A stretch of 64,000 nucleotides of DNA from Umezawaea sp049997955 (GTDB lineage: Bacteria; Actinomycetota; Actinomycetes; Mycobacteriales; Pseudonocardiaceae). The translations under genes and the position numbers were made by a program. Positions 1 to 9,088 of this stretch are shown here, piece by piece. The stretch is from contig JAEBDY010000006.1 of NCBI GenBank assembly GCA_049997955.1, positions 372,001-436,000 on the forward strand, given 5' to 3'. The notes beneath the pieces are model-generated. The model saw nothing but the letters and a program-made list of their open reading frames with translations. It was not told the origin of the DNA and made no database searches. Within the stretch, counting starts at the first letter, position 1; every line of letters begins with the position of its first letter.

Positions 1-2100
1 CCTGCGGGGGACGTTCCCGGTGACCTGGCCGCCGCCAAGGGCGTCTTCGCCGACGGCGTGCTGCCCGCCGACCTGCTCAACAAGAAGCACGGCATGTCCA
101 ACGCGCTCGTCGTGTCCGGCGCGCACACCGACACCGGCAACCCGATCGCCGTGTTCGGCCCGCAGACCGGCTACTTCGCGCCGCAGCTGCTGATGCTCCA
201 GGAGCTCAACGGCCCCGGCATCAGCGCCCGCGGCGTGTCCTTCGCGGGCGTCGGCATGTACGTGCAGCTCGGGCGTGGCCAGGACTACTCGTGGAGCGCC
301 ACCTCGGCCTCCCAGGACATCGTCGACACGTTCGCCGTCGACCTGTGCGAGCCGGACGGCAAGCCCGCCACCAAGGCGTCCAACCACTACCTGCTGCGCG
401 GCCAGTGCGTGGCGATGGAACGGCTGGAGCGCAAGAACGCCTGGAAGCCCACCGTCGCCGACGGGACAGCCGCCGGGTCGTACACCCTCGTCGTGCACCG
501 CACCAAGTACGGCCTGGTGCAGAGCCGAGCCACGGTCGGCGGCAAACCCGTGGCGTACACCGAGCTGCGGTCCACGTACCTGCACGAGGTGGACCCGATC
601 ATCGGGTTCCAGGAGTTCAACGACCCGAGCGCCATCCGGTCCGCGCAGGACTTCCAGCGCGCCTCCGAGCACATCGGGTACGCGTTCAACTGGTTCTACG
701 TCGACTCCAAGGACACGGCGTACTTCAACTCGGGCAGCAACCCGGTGCGCAAGGCGGGCGTGGACCCGAACCTGCCGATCAAGGCCGCGCAGCAGTACGA
801 GTGGCAGGACTGGGACCCGAACACCAACACCGCGCGCTACACGCCCACGGCGGAACACCCCCAGTCGATCAACCAGGACTACTACATCAGCTGGAACAAC
901 AAGCAGGCGCTGGACTTCACCTCGTCCGGCTTCGGCAACGGCTCGGTGCACCGCGGTGACTTGCTCGACGACCGCGTCAAGGCGCTGATCGCCAACGGCG
1001 GCAAGGCCACCAGGGCGTCGCTCACCAAGGTCATGGCCGAGGCGGCGGGCGCCGACCTGCGCGCCGAGCAGGTGCTCCCCGACCTGCTGCGCGTCATCGA
1101 GAAGTCCGCGGTCACCGACCCGGCGCTGGCCGCGACCGTGCAGAAGCTCAAGGCGTGGCAGCAGTCCGGTTCACTGCGCCGCGAGACCACGAAGGGCAGC
1201 AAGGTCTACGGGCACGCCGAGGCGATCCGCGTGCTCGACGCGTGGTGGCCCAAGCTGGTCCAGGCCGAGTTCCAGCCCGGTCTGGGCGCGGACCTGTACA
1301 ACGAGCTGGTCAAGGCCGTCCAGGTCGACGAAGCCCCGTCCGACGCCCACGGCGCGTCCCCGCACAAGGGCTCGTCGTTCCAGTACGGCTGGTGGAGCTT
1401 CGTCGACAAGGACATCAGGCGCGTGCTGGGAGACCAGGTCGCGGGCCCGTTGACTGGCACGTACTGCGGTGGCGGCGACGTGACCGCGTGCCGCACGGTG
1501 CTGCTGGACAGCCTGCGCGCCGCCGCGGCCGTGCCCGCCAACCAGGTCTACCCCGGTGACGCGGACTGCGCGGCGGGCGACCAGTGGTGCGCCGACTCGG
1601 TGATCCACCGCGCCATGGGCGGCATCACCCACGACAAGATCCAGTGGCAGAACCGCCCGACCTACCAGCAGGTCGTGCAGTTCCCGGCCCGGCGCGGCGC
1701 CAGCCTGGCCAACTCCGCGCAGGGCAAGACCGCCACGGCCAGCAGCTACGAGCGGGGCGCGTACAACTCCCCGCCGGCCAACGCCGTCGACGGCAACCCC
1801 GCCACGCGGTGGGCGAGCGACTGGAGCGACAACCAGTGGCTCCAGGTCGACCTGGGCTCGGTCCAGCGGGTCGGGCGCGCGTTCCTGCGGTGGGAGGCGT
1901 CCTTCGGGAAGGCGTACCGCGTCGAGGTGTCCACCGACGGGGTGGCGTGGCGGCAGGTTTTCGTTACCGCGGAAGGAAACGGTGTCACGGACAACGTGTC
2001 GTTCACCCCGACCGACGCGCGGTTCGTACGAATGACGGGTACCCAACGCGGCACGAATTACGGATACTCGCTCTACGAACTCGAGGTCTACCCGCAGTAG
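1..2100 (+). CDS. Penicillin acylase (S45) family hydrolase with C-terminal discoidin domain, 5' end missing
   Basis: The frame is open from the first base, so the start and the alpha-chain lie outside the window. The motif GMSNALVVSG, with Ser codon 97-99, matches the autoprocessing site of S45 Ntn-hydrolases, where this Ser becomes the N-terminal nucleophile of the beta-chain. The following TDTGNPIAVFGPQ stretch is also typical. Members cleave amide bonds of beta-lactams, acyl-homoserine lactones or lipopeptides; the substrate cannot be told here. From about base 1700 to the stop the protein has an F5/8 type C (discoidin, CBM32-like) fold, with ATASSYERG, DGNPATRWAS and WLQVDLG, suggesting attachment to cell-surface glycans. 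It is probably secreted. A strong terminator follows. The family call is firm. Confidence 0.88.
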   Translation, partial: PAGDVPGDLAAAKGVFADGVLPADLLNKKHGMSNALVVSGAHTDTGNPIAVFGPQTGYFAPQLLMLQELNGPGISARGVSFAGVGMYVQLGRGQDYSWSATSASQDIVDTFAVDLCEPDGKPATKASNHYLLRGQCVAMERLERKNAWKPTVADGTAAGSYTLVVHRTKYGLVQSRATVGGKPVAYTELRSTYLHEVDPIIGFQEFNDPSAIRSAQDFQRASEHIGYAFNWFYVDSKDTAYFNSGSNPVRKAGVDPNLPIKAAQQYEWQDWDPNTNTARYTPTAEHPQSINQDYYISWNNKQALDFTSSGFGNGSVHRGDLLDDRVKALIANGGKATRASLTKVMAEAAGADLRAEQVLPDLLRVIEKSAVTDPALAATVQKLKAWQQSGSLRRETTKGSKVYGHAEAIRVLDAWWPKLVQAEFQPGLGADLYNELVKAVQVDEAPSDAHGASPHKGSSFQYGWWSFVDKDIRRVLGDQVAGPLTGTYCGGGDVTACRTVLLDSLRAAAAVPANQVYPGDADCAAGDQWCADSVIHRAMGGITHDKIQWQNRPTYQQVVQFPARRGASLANSAQGKTATASSYERGAYNSPPANAVDGNPATRWASDWSDNQWLQVDLGSVQRVGRAFLRWEASFGKAYRVEVSTDGVAWRQVFVTAEGNGVTDNVSFTPTDARFVRMTGTQRGTNYGYSLYELEVYPQ

Positions 2101-2111
2101 ACCACCTCCGA

Positions 2112-2154
2112 GGAAGACCCCGGTCCACCCCCAGGGACCGGGGTCTTCCGTTTT
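2112..2154 (+). terminator. Rho-independent terminator after the acylase gene
   Basis: A perfect 15-bp stem (2112-2126 pairs with 2135-2149, arm GGAAGACCCCGGTCC) with an 8-nt loop is followed by GTTTT. It begins 12 bp after the acylase stop and also lies just beyond the stop of the convergent FkbM gene, so it may serve both. Confidence 0.85.
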
Positions 2155-2161
2155 CCGCAGG

Positions 2162-2908
2162 TCAACGCGGTACGAACAGGTAGTTCCGCACGTCGGGCAC
2201 GATCCGCGACACCTGCCGCCACCCGCCCTGCCGCCAGATCCTCATGTCGTAGTCCCGGTCGCCGAGCCATGTGACGATGTCCTGCGCCCCGTACCCGAAG
2301 CGCGCGACGTGCCGCTCCTCGATCTCCAGCAGGAACTTAGGCCGAAGCGTCTCCACCACCCACGCCCCGCCTTCGAGGACCCGCAGCTCCGCCCCTTCGA
2401 CATCGGCCTTCACGAAGTCGAGCCGCTTGATCCCCTGCTCGGCCACGAACGCGTCCAACGTCTGCGTCCGCACCACCACCTCCAGGTGCTCGGCGAACTC
2501 CACGTTCGACCCGAGCCCCTGCGCACCCGCCGTCAGGAACGACCGCCCGGTGACCGGCACCCCGTGCCGCACAGGCACGCTCATCACCTCCCGCCCCTCA
2601 CCGGCCCCCAGGGCGACGGAATGCCGAACCACGTTCCGCCCCTCCCGCGGCCGGAGCACGTAGGACAGCGCGGGGTGCGCGAACACCAAAGGCTCAACGC
2701 TGTGAACAGTCCCTTGTGGACCAACGAGCTGCGCCAGGGTAACGGTGTACAACCCCAAGGCCGCCCCGATGTCCACGCACACATCACCGGCCCCGACCAC
2801 GTCCCGCAACCCCACCAGCTCGGGCTCGACGAACGGCGTCACCTTGGCCAGCACACGAAGACCGGCAGCGACAGCGGCCCCCCGCACATCAGTAAGTTTC
2901 TGCGTCAC
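2162..2908 (-). CDS. FkbM family SAM-dependent methyltransferase
   Basis: This is a cytoplasmic O-methyltransferase of the FkbM type. The SAM-binding motif VCVDIGAALGLYT and the following acidic loop (HSVEP) are clear. The late FVKADVEGAE motif is the FkbM signature. Family members methylate sugars, polyketides or lipids; no substrate can be assigned because the neighbours are unrelated. I chose GTG at 2908 (VTQKLTDVRG) because conservation starts soon after it. Earlier TTG starts at 2926 and 2965 are possible but would add a Gly-rich leader. It converges on the acylase gene, and its upstream region abuts the tRNA gene. Confidence 0.85.
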   Translation of the reverse strand: MTQKLTDVRGAAVAAGLRVLAKVTPFVEPELVGLRDVVGAGDVCVDIGAALGLYTVTLAQLVGPQGTVHSVEPLVFAHPALSYVLRPREGRNVVRHSVALGAGEGREVMSVPVRHGVPVTGRSFLTAGAQGLGSNVEFAEHLEVVVRTQTLDAFVAEQGIKRLDFVKADVEGAELRVLEGGAWVVETLRPKFLLEIEERHVARFGYGAQDIVTWLGDRDYDMRIWRQGGWRQVSRIVPDVRNYLFVPR

Positions 2909-3000
2909 CCAACCAAGACTAGGCAACCCCCAACCACCACCGGGCCCCCCACCACAGTTGATCAACAGCTGTGGCTAAACTGTGCACGCACAACAGCCCC

Positions 3001-3073
3001 GCCCTCGTAGCTCAGGGGATAGAGCATCGGTTTCCTAAACCGTGTGTCGCAGGTTCGAATCCTGCCGGGGGCA
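3001..3073 (+). tRNA. tRNA-Arg(CCT)
   Basis: A full 73-nt cloverleaf can be folded: acceptor GCCCTCG/CGGGGGC (one G-T pair), D-stem GCTC/GAGC, anticodon loop TTCCTAA with anticodon CCT, T-stem GCAGG/CCTGC with loop TTCGAAT, and discriminator A. CCA is not encoded. The gene is the integration target of the adjacent element. The identity between the two element ends begins inside the anticodon loop, so the element supplies the 3' part of the tRNA and leaves the gene intact. Confidence 0.95.
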
Positions 3074-3138
3074 CTCACCTTTCGCCGGGTGAATCAGGCC
3101 CTGAGCAGCGGCAACGCGCTCGGGGCTTGATCTTTTTC
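3032..3138 (+). repeat. Left attachment site (attL), 107-bp direct repeat
   Basis: Positions 3032-3138 match 15210-15316 at 106 of 107 bases; the one difference is 3123 G against 15301 A. The repeat runs from the anticodon loop of tRNA-Arg through its 3' end and a further 65 bp. This is where tyrosine recombinases of AICEs usually cross over. The repeat pair defines the element boundaries. Confidence 0.93.
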
Positions 3139-3263
3139 ACGGCCCGTCATATGCCACTGTCAGCCGGAATATGGCCCTGTTTGCCACCGTTTACGGACTC
3201 CTCACGGACTGGATTCAGTCCCGCATCGACACGCCGCTGCGCAACGGACGAGCGTCAGCATGA

Positions 3264-4028
3264 TCAAGAACCTTCTTCCGACCGGAGTGGTTCATGTGGC
3301 ACCGTCGGGACCTCGTGCGACTTGCCGCTCACCTCAGCGTCAGCCTCATCATCAGCGCGCATCTGCTCGTACTCGTCCGCCATTCGATGCTCGTGCGCGG
3401 CACGCTCCTCGACAACCACCTGCATCGGGCCAAGGTGGTTCGAGAACGATTCAAGGCTTTTCCTAATTCCAACTAGAGCCTTTGCCGCATCGTGCAGCCC
3501 ATATACTGTGGCCTGTTGCGCGTTCTTCATAACCGCCAGATCAAGTATATAAGTATCTTCCCACTCCTCACCATCGTGCGATTCATAATTCACCTTAGCG
3601 GTGTAAACCATTGGCAAGGAAGTTTTAAATCTATCAAGCATATTATCAAACAGGAGACGATACTCTCTACCCGGCGGAAATGTGGGAACCGGCTCATTAA
3701 GCAATTTTACTTCACCGAGTCGGTTCTCCCTACCACGATCCATTGCCCTTTGCGGAGCAGGATCAATTGACAGACGAAAATTCTTCGCCGATCCTTGTCC
3801 TATATTTTTTACAACTAAATCCGCAATTATCCATGTGGTCAAACTCGGCTCGAAGTCCACAACCACATACGGGCGAGTCTGATCAACATGAGCAGCCCTA
3901 ACTGTCGCAAACTGCTTGAACGCCACAACCACCGTCACCACAGCACCGACGAGGGTGGCCGCTGCGACACATGCAGCGACCGCCGCCCATCCTGCCTGAG
4001 TAAGACCCCAGAACTGATCAGTAGTCAT
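3264..4028 (-). CDS. Membrane-anchored hypothetical protein (AICE cargo)
   Basis: I do not recognise the family. The start at 4028 (MTTDQFWGLTQ) has an AAGGAT ribosome site. Residues about 8-40 form one hydrophobic segment (WAAVAACVAAATLVGAVVTVVV). A probable beta-rich domain follows (RPYVVVDFEPSLTTWIIADL, VKNIGQGSAKNF) and then a charged, probably coiled-coil C-terminus rich in Glu and His. The layout suggests a single-pass protein with the soluble part on one face of the membrane. It lies between attL and the integrase, facing the same way, and is AT-richer than the core genes, as expected for acquired cargo. Confidence 0.7.
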   Translation of the reverse strand: MTTDQFWGLTQAGWAAVAACVAAATLVGAVVTVVVAFKQFATVRAAHVDQTRPYVVVDFEPSLTTWIIADLVVKNIGQGSAKNFRLSIDPAPQRAMDRGRENRLGEVKLLNEPVPTFPPGREYRLLFDNMLDRFKTSLPMVYTAKVNYESHDGEEWEDTYILDLAVMKNAQQATVYGLHDAAKALVGIRKSLESFSNHLGPMQVVVEERAAHEHRMADEYEQMRADDEADAEVSGKSHEVPTVPHEPLRSEEGS

Positions 4029-4090
4029 CCGAATCCTTCGATCATTGCAGACCCTAAGGAGACGAACCTTACGACTCAGAGACCGCGAAC

Positions 4091-5470
4091 TCAAACGACG
4101 CTGCCATCACCCAAAAGATCTTCAATTTTGGCATTTACCGTGTCACGCTGCCCATCTATGCATTTTGCATAGACCTTCAATAGAACATCTACCGAGTGTC
4201 CAGCCCGCCCAGCCACCTCGGTAGCCGGAACACCACCGTTAAGCCAAAGTGACACCGCTGCATGGCGTAAATCGTACGGCCGCGCGGCCAGAGGCGAAGC
4301 CAACTGAGCAGGAGCAAGCGCATATTTGCGAGCGTCATCCCAGACCCGGTAATACGTTGAGGACGACACAACGCCACCGTTCGGTGACCGGAACAGCCGA
4401 CCATCCGGCCCGACCCCGTACCGCTCGAGGTGATCACGCAGGATGCGAACCAGCACCGGCGGAATCGGCACGATTCGGACTTCCTTGCGCGCCCGGTGCT
4501 TGAGCCCACGCCGGTCGTGCACCTCCCCCGAATCCGTCCACCGCTTCCCCGCCGCCGGTCGAGATTCCCCCAGCGCCAGAGCACCCCAACCGCTCTCAGG
4601 CAGCGTGCAATCGTCCTCACGCAGCCCCAGGCCCTCAGCCGGACGAGCCGCCGCGTAGTAGCCGACCGCGAAGAACGCCGCCAGGTGCGCGCCCCGGTCC
4701 TTGTTCCGCTTGCCCACGTACGTCACCGCCGTCAGCAGTTGCTCAACCTGGCGAGGATTCGCCACCACGCGCGGGTCCACCTGGTCCACAACCCTGGACA
4801 CCTTCCGCTTGATCCGGCTCAACGGGTTGTCCGGGATCAACTCCCGCTCGACCGCGTAGGACAGCAGGTTGAACAAGACCGCCCGCTTGCGCTGGTACAC
4901 CGAGGCAGCCGCCGCCTTGCCGTCCAACTTCGCCGCCAGGGCATCCAGCACCGCCCGCACAGCTACCGCGTCCGTCAGGTCGTACAGCGGCCGAGAGTTC
5001 CGCCTCAACCAGTCGATCATCTCCAGATCCACATTGGAGACCTCACCATCCCGAGTCGTCGGAGGCAGCATGGTCCGAGACAAGACGCCCCGAAGCTCCA
5101 CCACCTCCGGCCGACCAACCCCGTCCTTGACGAACACAGCCGCAGCAGTGGCGAGAGCTTCCACCGTGCTCCCCCGCGTTGTCGCCGCAGCATCACTCCA
5201 CTTGAGATCCATATAGGACTGTGCGAAGTCCAGGAAAGACAACGAGTTCCGCCGCCGATGCTCACCAACGGGCAAGCCGCTCTCAACGTCGAACGGCTCA
5301 CCATGACGAGCAGCCTGCGTCAGCTCAGACAGCCTGCTGGTCGCCAGTGCCTTCGTGGCGTACCACTCCGAGTGCTCGACCCCGTCCGTCAGCCACCGCA
5401 CCGGATACGGCCGCTTGCGCCCCTCACGCCGCTTGATCTCCCAGAACTTGACCTTGAACGTGGTAGTCAT
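4091..5470 (-). CDS. int: Tyrosine recombinase, AICE integrase
   Basis: It catalyses site-specific integration and excision between the attachment repeats. The protein has 459 residues, with an N-terminal SAM-like arm-binding half and a C-terminal catalytic domain. Visible catalytic residues are Arg276 (AARPAEGLGL), Arg402 and His403 (YDLRHAAVSLW), His425 (GRAGHSV) and the nucleophile Tyr434 (KVYAKC). The usual first His of the HxxR box is Tyr, common in actinomycete integrases. Its ATG overlaps the xis stop by 4 bp (ATGA), so the two are probably translationally coupled. Confidence 0.95.
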   Translation of the reverse strand: MTTTFKVKFWEIKRREGRKRPYPVRWLTDGVEHSEWYATKALATSRLSELTQAARHGEPFDVESGLPVGEHRRRNSLSFLDFAQSYMDLKWSDAAATTRGSTVEALATAAAVFVKDGVGRPEVVELRGVLSRTMLPPTTRDGEVSNVDLEMIDWLRRNSRPLYDLTDAVAVRAVLDALAAKLDGKAAAASVYQRKRAVLFNLLSYAVERELIPDNPLSRIKRKVSRVVDQVDPRVVANPRQVEQLLTAVTYVGKRNKDRGAHLAAFFAVGYYAAARPAEGLGLREDDCTLPESGWGALALGESRPAAGKRWTDSGEVHDRRGLKHRARKEVRIVPIPPVLVRILRDHLERYGVGPDGRLFRSPNGGVVSSSTYYRVWDDARKYALAPAQLASPLAARPYDLRHAAVSLWLNGGVPATEVAGRAGHSVDVLLKVYAKCIDGQRDTVNAKIEDLLGDGSVV

Positions 5471-5673
5471 GCCGCCGCCCCGTAGAGATCTTCAAGCCAG
5501 GTAAGGAAGTCCACGCGCTTGCACCGCAGCTCACCGTTGGGCAGCGGGAAGCAACGCGGACCCTTGCCGGTCTGCCGCCACTTGTAGAACGTGTCCCGCG
5601 AGACCCCTCCCAGGGCCTCCAAGATCTCCGGAACGGACATCAGCTCTGCGATCTGTCGGACCTTGCCGGACAT
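5467..5673 (-). CDS. xis: Excisionase, MerR-like winged helix (Xis)
   Basis: This 68-residue basic protein is expected to bind the att region and direct the integrase towards excision. The pattern SVPEILEALGGVSRDTFYKW followed by RCKRVDFLTWLEDL is the helix-turn-helix of AICE excisionases. I chose ATG at 5673, preceded by GAGGGGGG, rather than an upstream in-frame ATG at 5766 that would lie inside the rep gene. It sits 14 bp after rep and overlaps int by 4 bp. Confidence 0.88.
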   Translation of the reverse strand: MSGKVRQIAELMSVPEILEALGGVSRDTFYKWRQTGKGPRCFPLPNGELRCKRVDFLTWLEDLYGAAA

Positions 5674-5687
5674 GGTTCCCCCCTCGT

Positions 5688-7292
5688 TTACGCAGCGTGC
5701 GGAGTTGCCGAACGATCTGGCGGACCAGCGGACGCGAGTAACGCCGCCGTGTACTCGGCCTTCCACCGGATGCGCTCAGACACAGCCCGCAACAACATGT
5801 GCTGTCGCGGTGGCACGTTCGGGTCACCGGGCTGGACGTTGTTCCACACAACCCGTGCGGGCTGGTCGTCCTGCGTGATGCCGACGTCCGCGAGCAGTTG
5901 CCGAACGAACTTCTTCCGGTCGTGCTTGTGATCTGCGAGCGACTTCCCGGACCACTTCCGGGAGACCAGGACACGCCTCCCCGCGACGCCGAGCGTGGTC
6001 CGCTTGTGCGCCTTTCCCTTGCACAGCCCCGGATTCATCGACAGCCGAGCACTCCGAGGCTGAACCCCGTACAGCAGCCACACCGCGCACTGCGGGGAAC
6101 ACGGCGTCACGGCCAACTCGTCGCAGAGCCGTTCGGTATGCCGTTCCTGTCGAGCCGTCCCCGCCTCGTGGCACTCGTTGATGCTCTTGGTCAGGTACTT
6201 CGTGAGGTAGCCGATGTGCCGCCCAGCCTCCGGAGTGCCGCCAAGGATGCCCTTGGAATGCACCTGGACCCCGAACCGCGCGAGGTGAGCAGGCTTCTCC
6301 ACCTGGTCTAGCGCTTCCTCCCAGGTAGGCAGGGCCGCCCGCGTCTGCGGATCAACAAAGCCCTTCGCCCGCACGTCCCACACCGGGAGGTGTTCGCCGC
6401 TGTACTTGATCTCGTCGTGCGCAGGCCACCAGACCTGGTGGTAGGTGGCTTCGGCGACCGCCCGCAGCTCAGCGCGGGAGATAGAGCCCCGGATAGCCGC
6501 GTGCCAGTGCGGCGCCAACCTCCGCTGAGGCTCCACCGTCGAGAAGTACTGAACCTCCCAGCCGACGCACCGCCGAAGGTTCTGCACGAACCGATCGAGC
6601 AGCGCCGCGAAGTGCACCGCGTCCCGAGCAGCCCGCCGGTAGTCGTACCGGTCAGGGTCGACCGGTGTGCCGTCCGAGCGCACCTTGCCGTAGCTGTCGA
6701 GGGTCAGCGTGAGGAACGTGGACGGCTGGTACTTCTCGCCGAACACCTTGCCCACCGTGCGTTTCTGCACCGGCCGCCGAGGCAGGTTCGCCGCATCCTG
6801 CCGCCGCCTGGTGGACCGCTTCCGAGCAGCCCGAGGACGCGGTTCAAGACCGGGAAGGTTCCCGCGGACTCCGAGTTGCCGAAGTTCCGCGTCGACCCGC
6901 TCGACCTCTTGCCGAACCTCCTCCCCGCCGACCTCGTCGTCCTCCTCCATCACCTGGTGGTAGACCTTGACCAGGTCAGCCCGGTACTCCGTGAGCTGCT
7001 TCTGATCGGTGGTCGGCTCGTTCGGCGTGAAGTCCGGTTCTTCGGTCAGGTGCCAGCCCTCACGGCACTGAGCCATCCGCAGCCGCCGGTTCTTCTCCGC
7101 ACAAGTCGGGCACACACTGGCCACGGTCGAGCCACACGGAATCGGGATGATCTCCACGCGCCCGGTGTCCAGGTCGATCCGCTCTTTGGCCAGCGGACGA
7201 ACGCAGACGCCGTGCTGCTCAGCCACCGCGCGAGCCACATCCAGGGCCGCAGACTGCTTCATCCGGTCCGCGCGTGTCAGGTACTCGCTCAT
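5688..7292 (-). CDS. repSA: RepSA-like replication initiator (rolling-circle, HUH)
   Basis: The 534-residue protein initiates rolling-circle replication of the excised circular element. A zinc-binding cluster lies near the N-terminus (C61-P-T-C64, C76, H81). The motif PHWHAAIRG, with His262 and His264, is the HUH metal site of RCR initiators. TFLTLTLDSYG and YFSTVEPQRRLAPHWH are typical of the pSAM2 RepSA family. Length and layout match that family. Its ATG overlaps the translocase stop (ATGA), placing it in the operon traB-rep-xis-int. The double-strand origin was not located; in this family it often lies within or near rep. Confidence 0.92.
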   Translation of the reverse strand: MSEYLTRADRMKQSAALDVARAVAEQHGVCVRPLAKERIDLDTGRVEIIPIPCGSTVASVCPTCAEKNRRLRMAQCREGWHLTEEPDFTPNEPTTDQKQLTEYRADLVKVYHQVMEEDDEVGGEEVRQEVERVDAELRQLGVRGNLPGLEPRPRAARKRSTRRRQDAANLPRRPVQKRTVGKVFGEKYQPSTFLTLTLDSYGKVRSDGTPVDPDRYDYRRAARDAVHFAALLDRFVQNLRRCVGWEVQYFSTVEPQRRLAPHWHAAIRGSISRAELRAVAEATYHQVWWPAHDEIKYSGEHLPVWDVRAKGFVDPQTRAALPTWEEALDQVEKPAHLARFGVQVHSKGILGGTPEAGRHIGYLTKYLTKSINECHEAGTARQERHTERLCDELAVTPCSPQCAVWLLYGVQPRSARLSMNPGLCKGKAHKRTTLGVAGRRVLVSRKWSGKSLADHKHDRKKFVRQLLADVGITQDDQPARVVWNNVQPGDPNVPPRQHMLLRAVSERIRWKAEYTAALLASAGPPDRSATPHAA

Positions 7293-8761
7293 GCCGCCGC
7301 GCTCCCTTCGCCCGCAGGCAGGTTGGGGAAGTCGTGAACAGTGGCCCGCGTGAAGTACGCGCCCAGCTCGACCAGGTCCGCGTCGGTGACGTGGAACGCC
7401 CGAGCCCGCTCCGGTTCCCGTTGCCCATCCGTCTTGAGCCAGGCCACGCCGGGGGTGTTCTCGCTGATCTCGTGAGCAGCCGCGCCCCGTTGCCGAACGC
7501 CATCCCCAAGGACCATGTCCACCTGCTGTGGCTCATCGAGCCGAAGCGCCACACGGGTGCTGAACAGGTGCCGGAAGGACACCACTTCCTTGCGCGGGTC
7601 CTGGACCAGGCCCACGAGCGCATAGCCGGGTGCACGCCCCTGGGAGGTGATCGTCTGGATAGCCCGAGTCGCACGCTCCCGCAGCTGCTTGTCCGGCTGG
7701 TAGGCAATCAGGTCTGCCAGTTCATCCACGATCAGGACCGTGAACGGCTCCCCTGTCGACCGCGCCCAGAGCCGACGAACGCCCCGGTACCGCACAGCCC
7801 GTTCCTTCACCTCAGCCGCGATCTCCTCCAGCAGCGCGACCGCGTCCGGACCGTTGTCGTAGACGACCTTGTCGAAGGCGTCCGGGCACTGGCCCAGCTC
7901 CATCCCGCCCTTGGGATCGATGCCCACCAGCCGCACCAGGCCAGCACGAACGGCAGGCGCGAGCTGCCACACGATCGACCACAGCACCGAGCCCTTACCC
8001 GCACCGGGCACGCCCACGACGAGGAGCTGAGATCCCAGCAGCCGCAGCGTCCAAGCCCGTCCGGTCTCGGTAAGGCCGACCACGATCTTCTTGAGGTTCA
8101 CCGCGGACTCATCCACCGAAAGCGCTGGTACAGGTACCGGACGCGACAACGGGTCGGAGTGGATGAAGTCCAGTTCCAACAGCCGAGGCCGCAGCACCCG
8201 CACCCGACAAGACCGGGCGTTGAACGAGTGCGCCAGGTTCTCCCGCCGCGCTTCCCACTGCTCCGGAGACTGCGCCGGGATCATCCGCACCCGAACCCGA
8301 TCCCGCCATCCCTCGGACCGCACACGACGCAGCCGAGGCCGGTATTCTCTGCCCCGCTTGTCTTTCGCGAGATCCGACAGCCGCATTACGGTGCGCCACT
8401 GCGGCACGTAGATGGTTGCCCGCCGCCATTCGGTGAGGACGCGGTACCAGCAGTGCCGCAGGAACGAGGGCAGGTCCAAACCCGCCCAGATGATCAGCCC
8501 CGCGACCAACGACAGCAGCGCCAGCACCAACGGCGACAGGCCCCACGTGGTGTACATCCAGTAGCCCGCCACCGAGGTCACGACCGTGACCGGGTACCGA
8601 ACGGCAACGAGCACCAGGCGCACGATCAGCCACAGCGCGACCCACGCCAACGCGAACGGTGCCGCCACGACCTTGGTCCACCCAGGCAGGTACGCCCACC
8701 ACGGGACCCGAGGCCGGTAGCCCTCGAACGGAGCCGGATCAACCCACTTGCTCCCCCTCAT
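7289..8761 (-). CDS. traB: FtsK/SpoIIIE-type DNA translocase, conjugal transfer protein TraB-like
   Basis: It should pump double-stranded element DNA into the recipient mycelium, the single-protein transfer mode of actinomycete plasmids. The N-terminal 110 residues contain about two to three membrane segments. The motor domain has Walker A GVPGAGKGS at 250-258 and Walker B VLIVDELADL with Asp346-Glu347. The C-terminus VRQRGAAAHEI leads into a winged-helix-like region that would recognise the clt repeats. It is shorter than FtsK and lacks a cell-division context. It overlaps both neighbours by ATGA. Confidence 0.92.
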   Translation of the reverse strand: MRGSKWVDPAPFEGYRPRVPWWAYLPGWTKVVAAPFALAWVALWLIVRLVLVAVRYPVTVVTSVAGYWMYTTWGLSPLVLALLSLVAGLIIWAGLDLPSFLRHCWYRVLTEWRRATIYVPQWRTVMRLSDLAKDKRGREYRPRLRRVRSEGWRDRVRVRMIPAQSPEQWEARRENLAHSFNARSCRVRVLRPRLLELDFIHSDPLSRPVPVPALSVDESAVNLKKIVVGLTETGRAWTLRLLGSQLLVVGVPGAGKGSVLWSIVWQLAPAVRAGLVRLVGIDPKGGMELGQCPDAFDKVVYDNGPDAVALLEEIAAEVKERAVRYRGVRRLWARSTGEPFTVLIVDELADLIAYQPDKQLRERATRAIQTITSQGRAPGYALVGLVQDPRKEVVSFRHLFSTRVALRLDEPQQVDMVLGDGVRQRGAAAHEISENTPGVAWLKTDGQREPERARAFHVTDADLVELGAYFTRATVHDFPNLPAGEGSAAA

Positions 8762-8931
8762 CGGACGTCACCGCCCCGCCGGGTCGAGCTGGTGAAGTCC
8801 AGCCCCAGCACACCGGCACACGAGTCACATTCGGTCTGGCCGGGCAGCAACCGGGCGAAGCGCTTGCACGTCGCACACCGGTCCCGCGAGACCCCCTCTG
8901 GCGCTGCAACACGCCGTGGCTCTACGCTCAT
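8758..8931 (-). CDS. Small zinc-ribbon-like protein
   Basis: A 57-residue protein with two CxxC pairs (C19-A-T-C22 and C35-D-S-C38) that should bind one zinc ion. I prefer ATG at 8931, with GGAG 8 bp upstream, over GTG at 8940, which overlaps that site. It is the first gene of the leftward transfer-replication-integration operon and overlaps traB by ATGA, so coordinated translation is likely. The role is unknown; a small nucleic-acid-binding accessory is plausible but unproven. Confidence 0.65.
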   Translation of the reverse strand: MSVEPRRVAAPEGVSRDRCATCKRFARLLPGQTECDSCAGVLGLDFTSSTRRGGDVR

Positions 8932-8940
8932 CTCGTTCAC

Positions 8941-9088
8941 TCCGTTACGCGTGGTGGACAGCGCAGGAGCGGCGAGGTTGGTAGCCGTGTTCCGCTCCTG
9001 CGTCTTACGTTCTCGTTGTGCCGCAACAAGACGTGCGGCATCGCCGCGTGACCCAACAAGATCACACGTTCTGTCCTAACAGGACTTT
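8941..9088 (-). promoter_or_regulatory. Probable control region of the transfer-replication operon
   Basis: No gene is visible here. An 11-bp perfect inverted repeat (CGCAGGAGCGG, 8962-8972, with 8992-9002) lies just upstream of the first operon gene. A short hairpin GTCCT-AACA-GGAC near 9073-9085 lies just past the stop of the next gene upstream. The first could be an operator for the element's HTH regulator and the second a weak terminator; both are inference. Confidence 0.4.

Noticed and set aside
7289..8761. Chromosomal FtsK/SpoIIIE division or sporulation translocase
   Set aside because: Length, ATGA-coupled neighbours (rep, xis, int) and location within att repeats identify a conjugative TraB-type protein.
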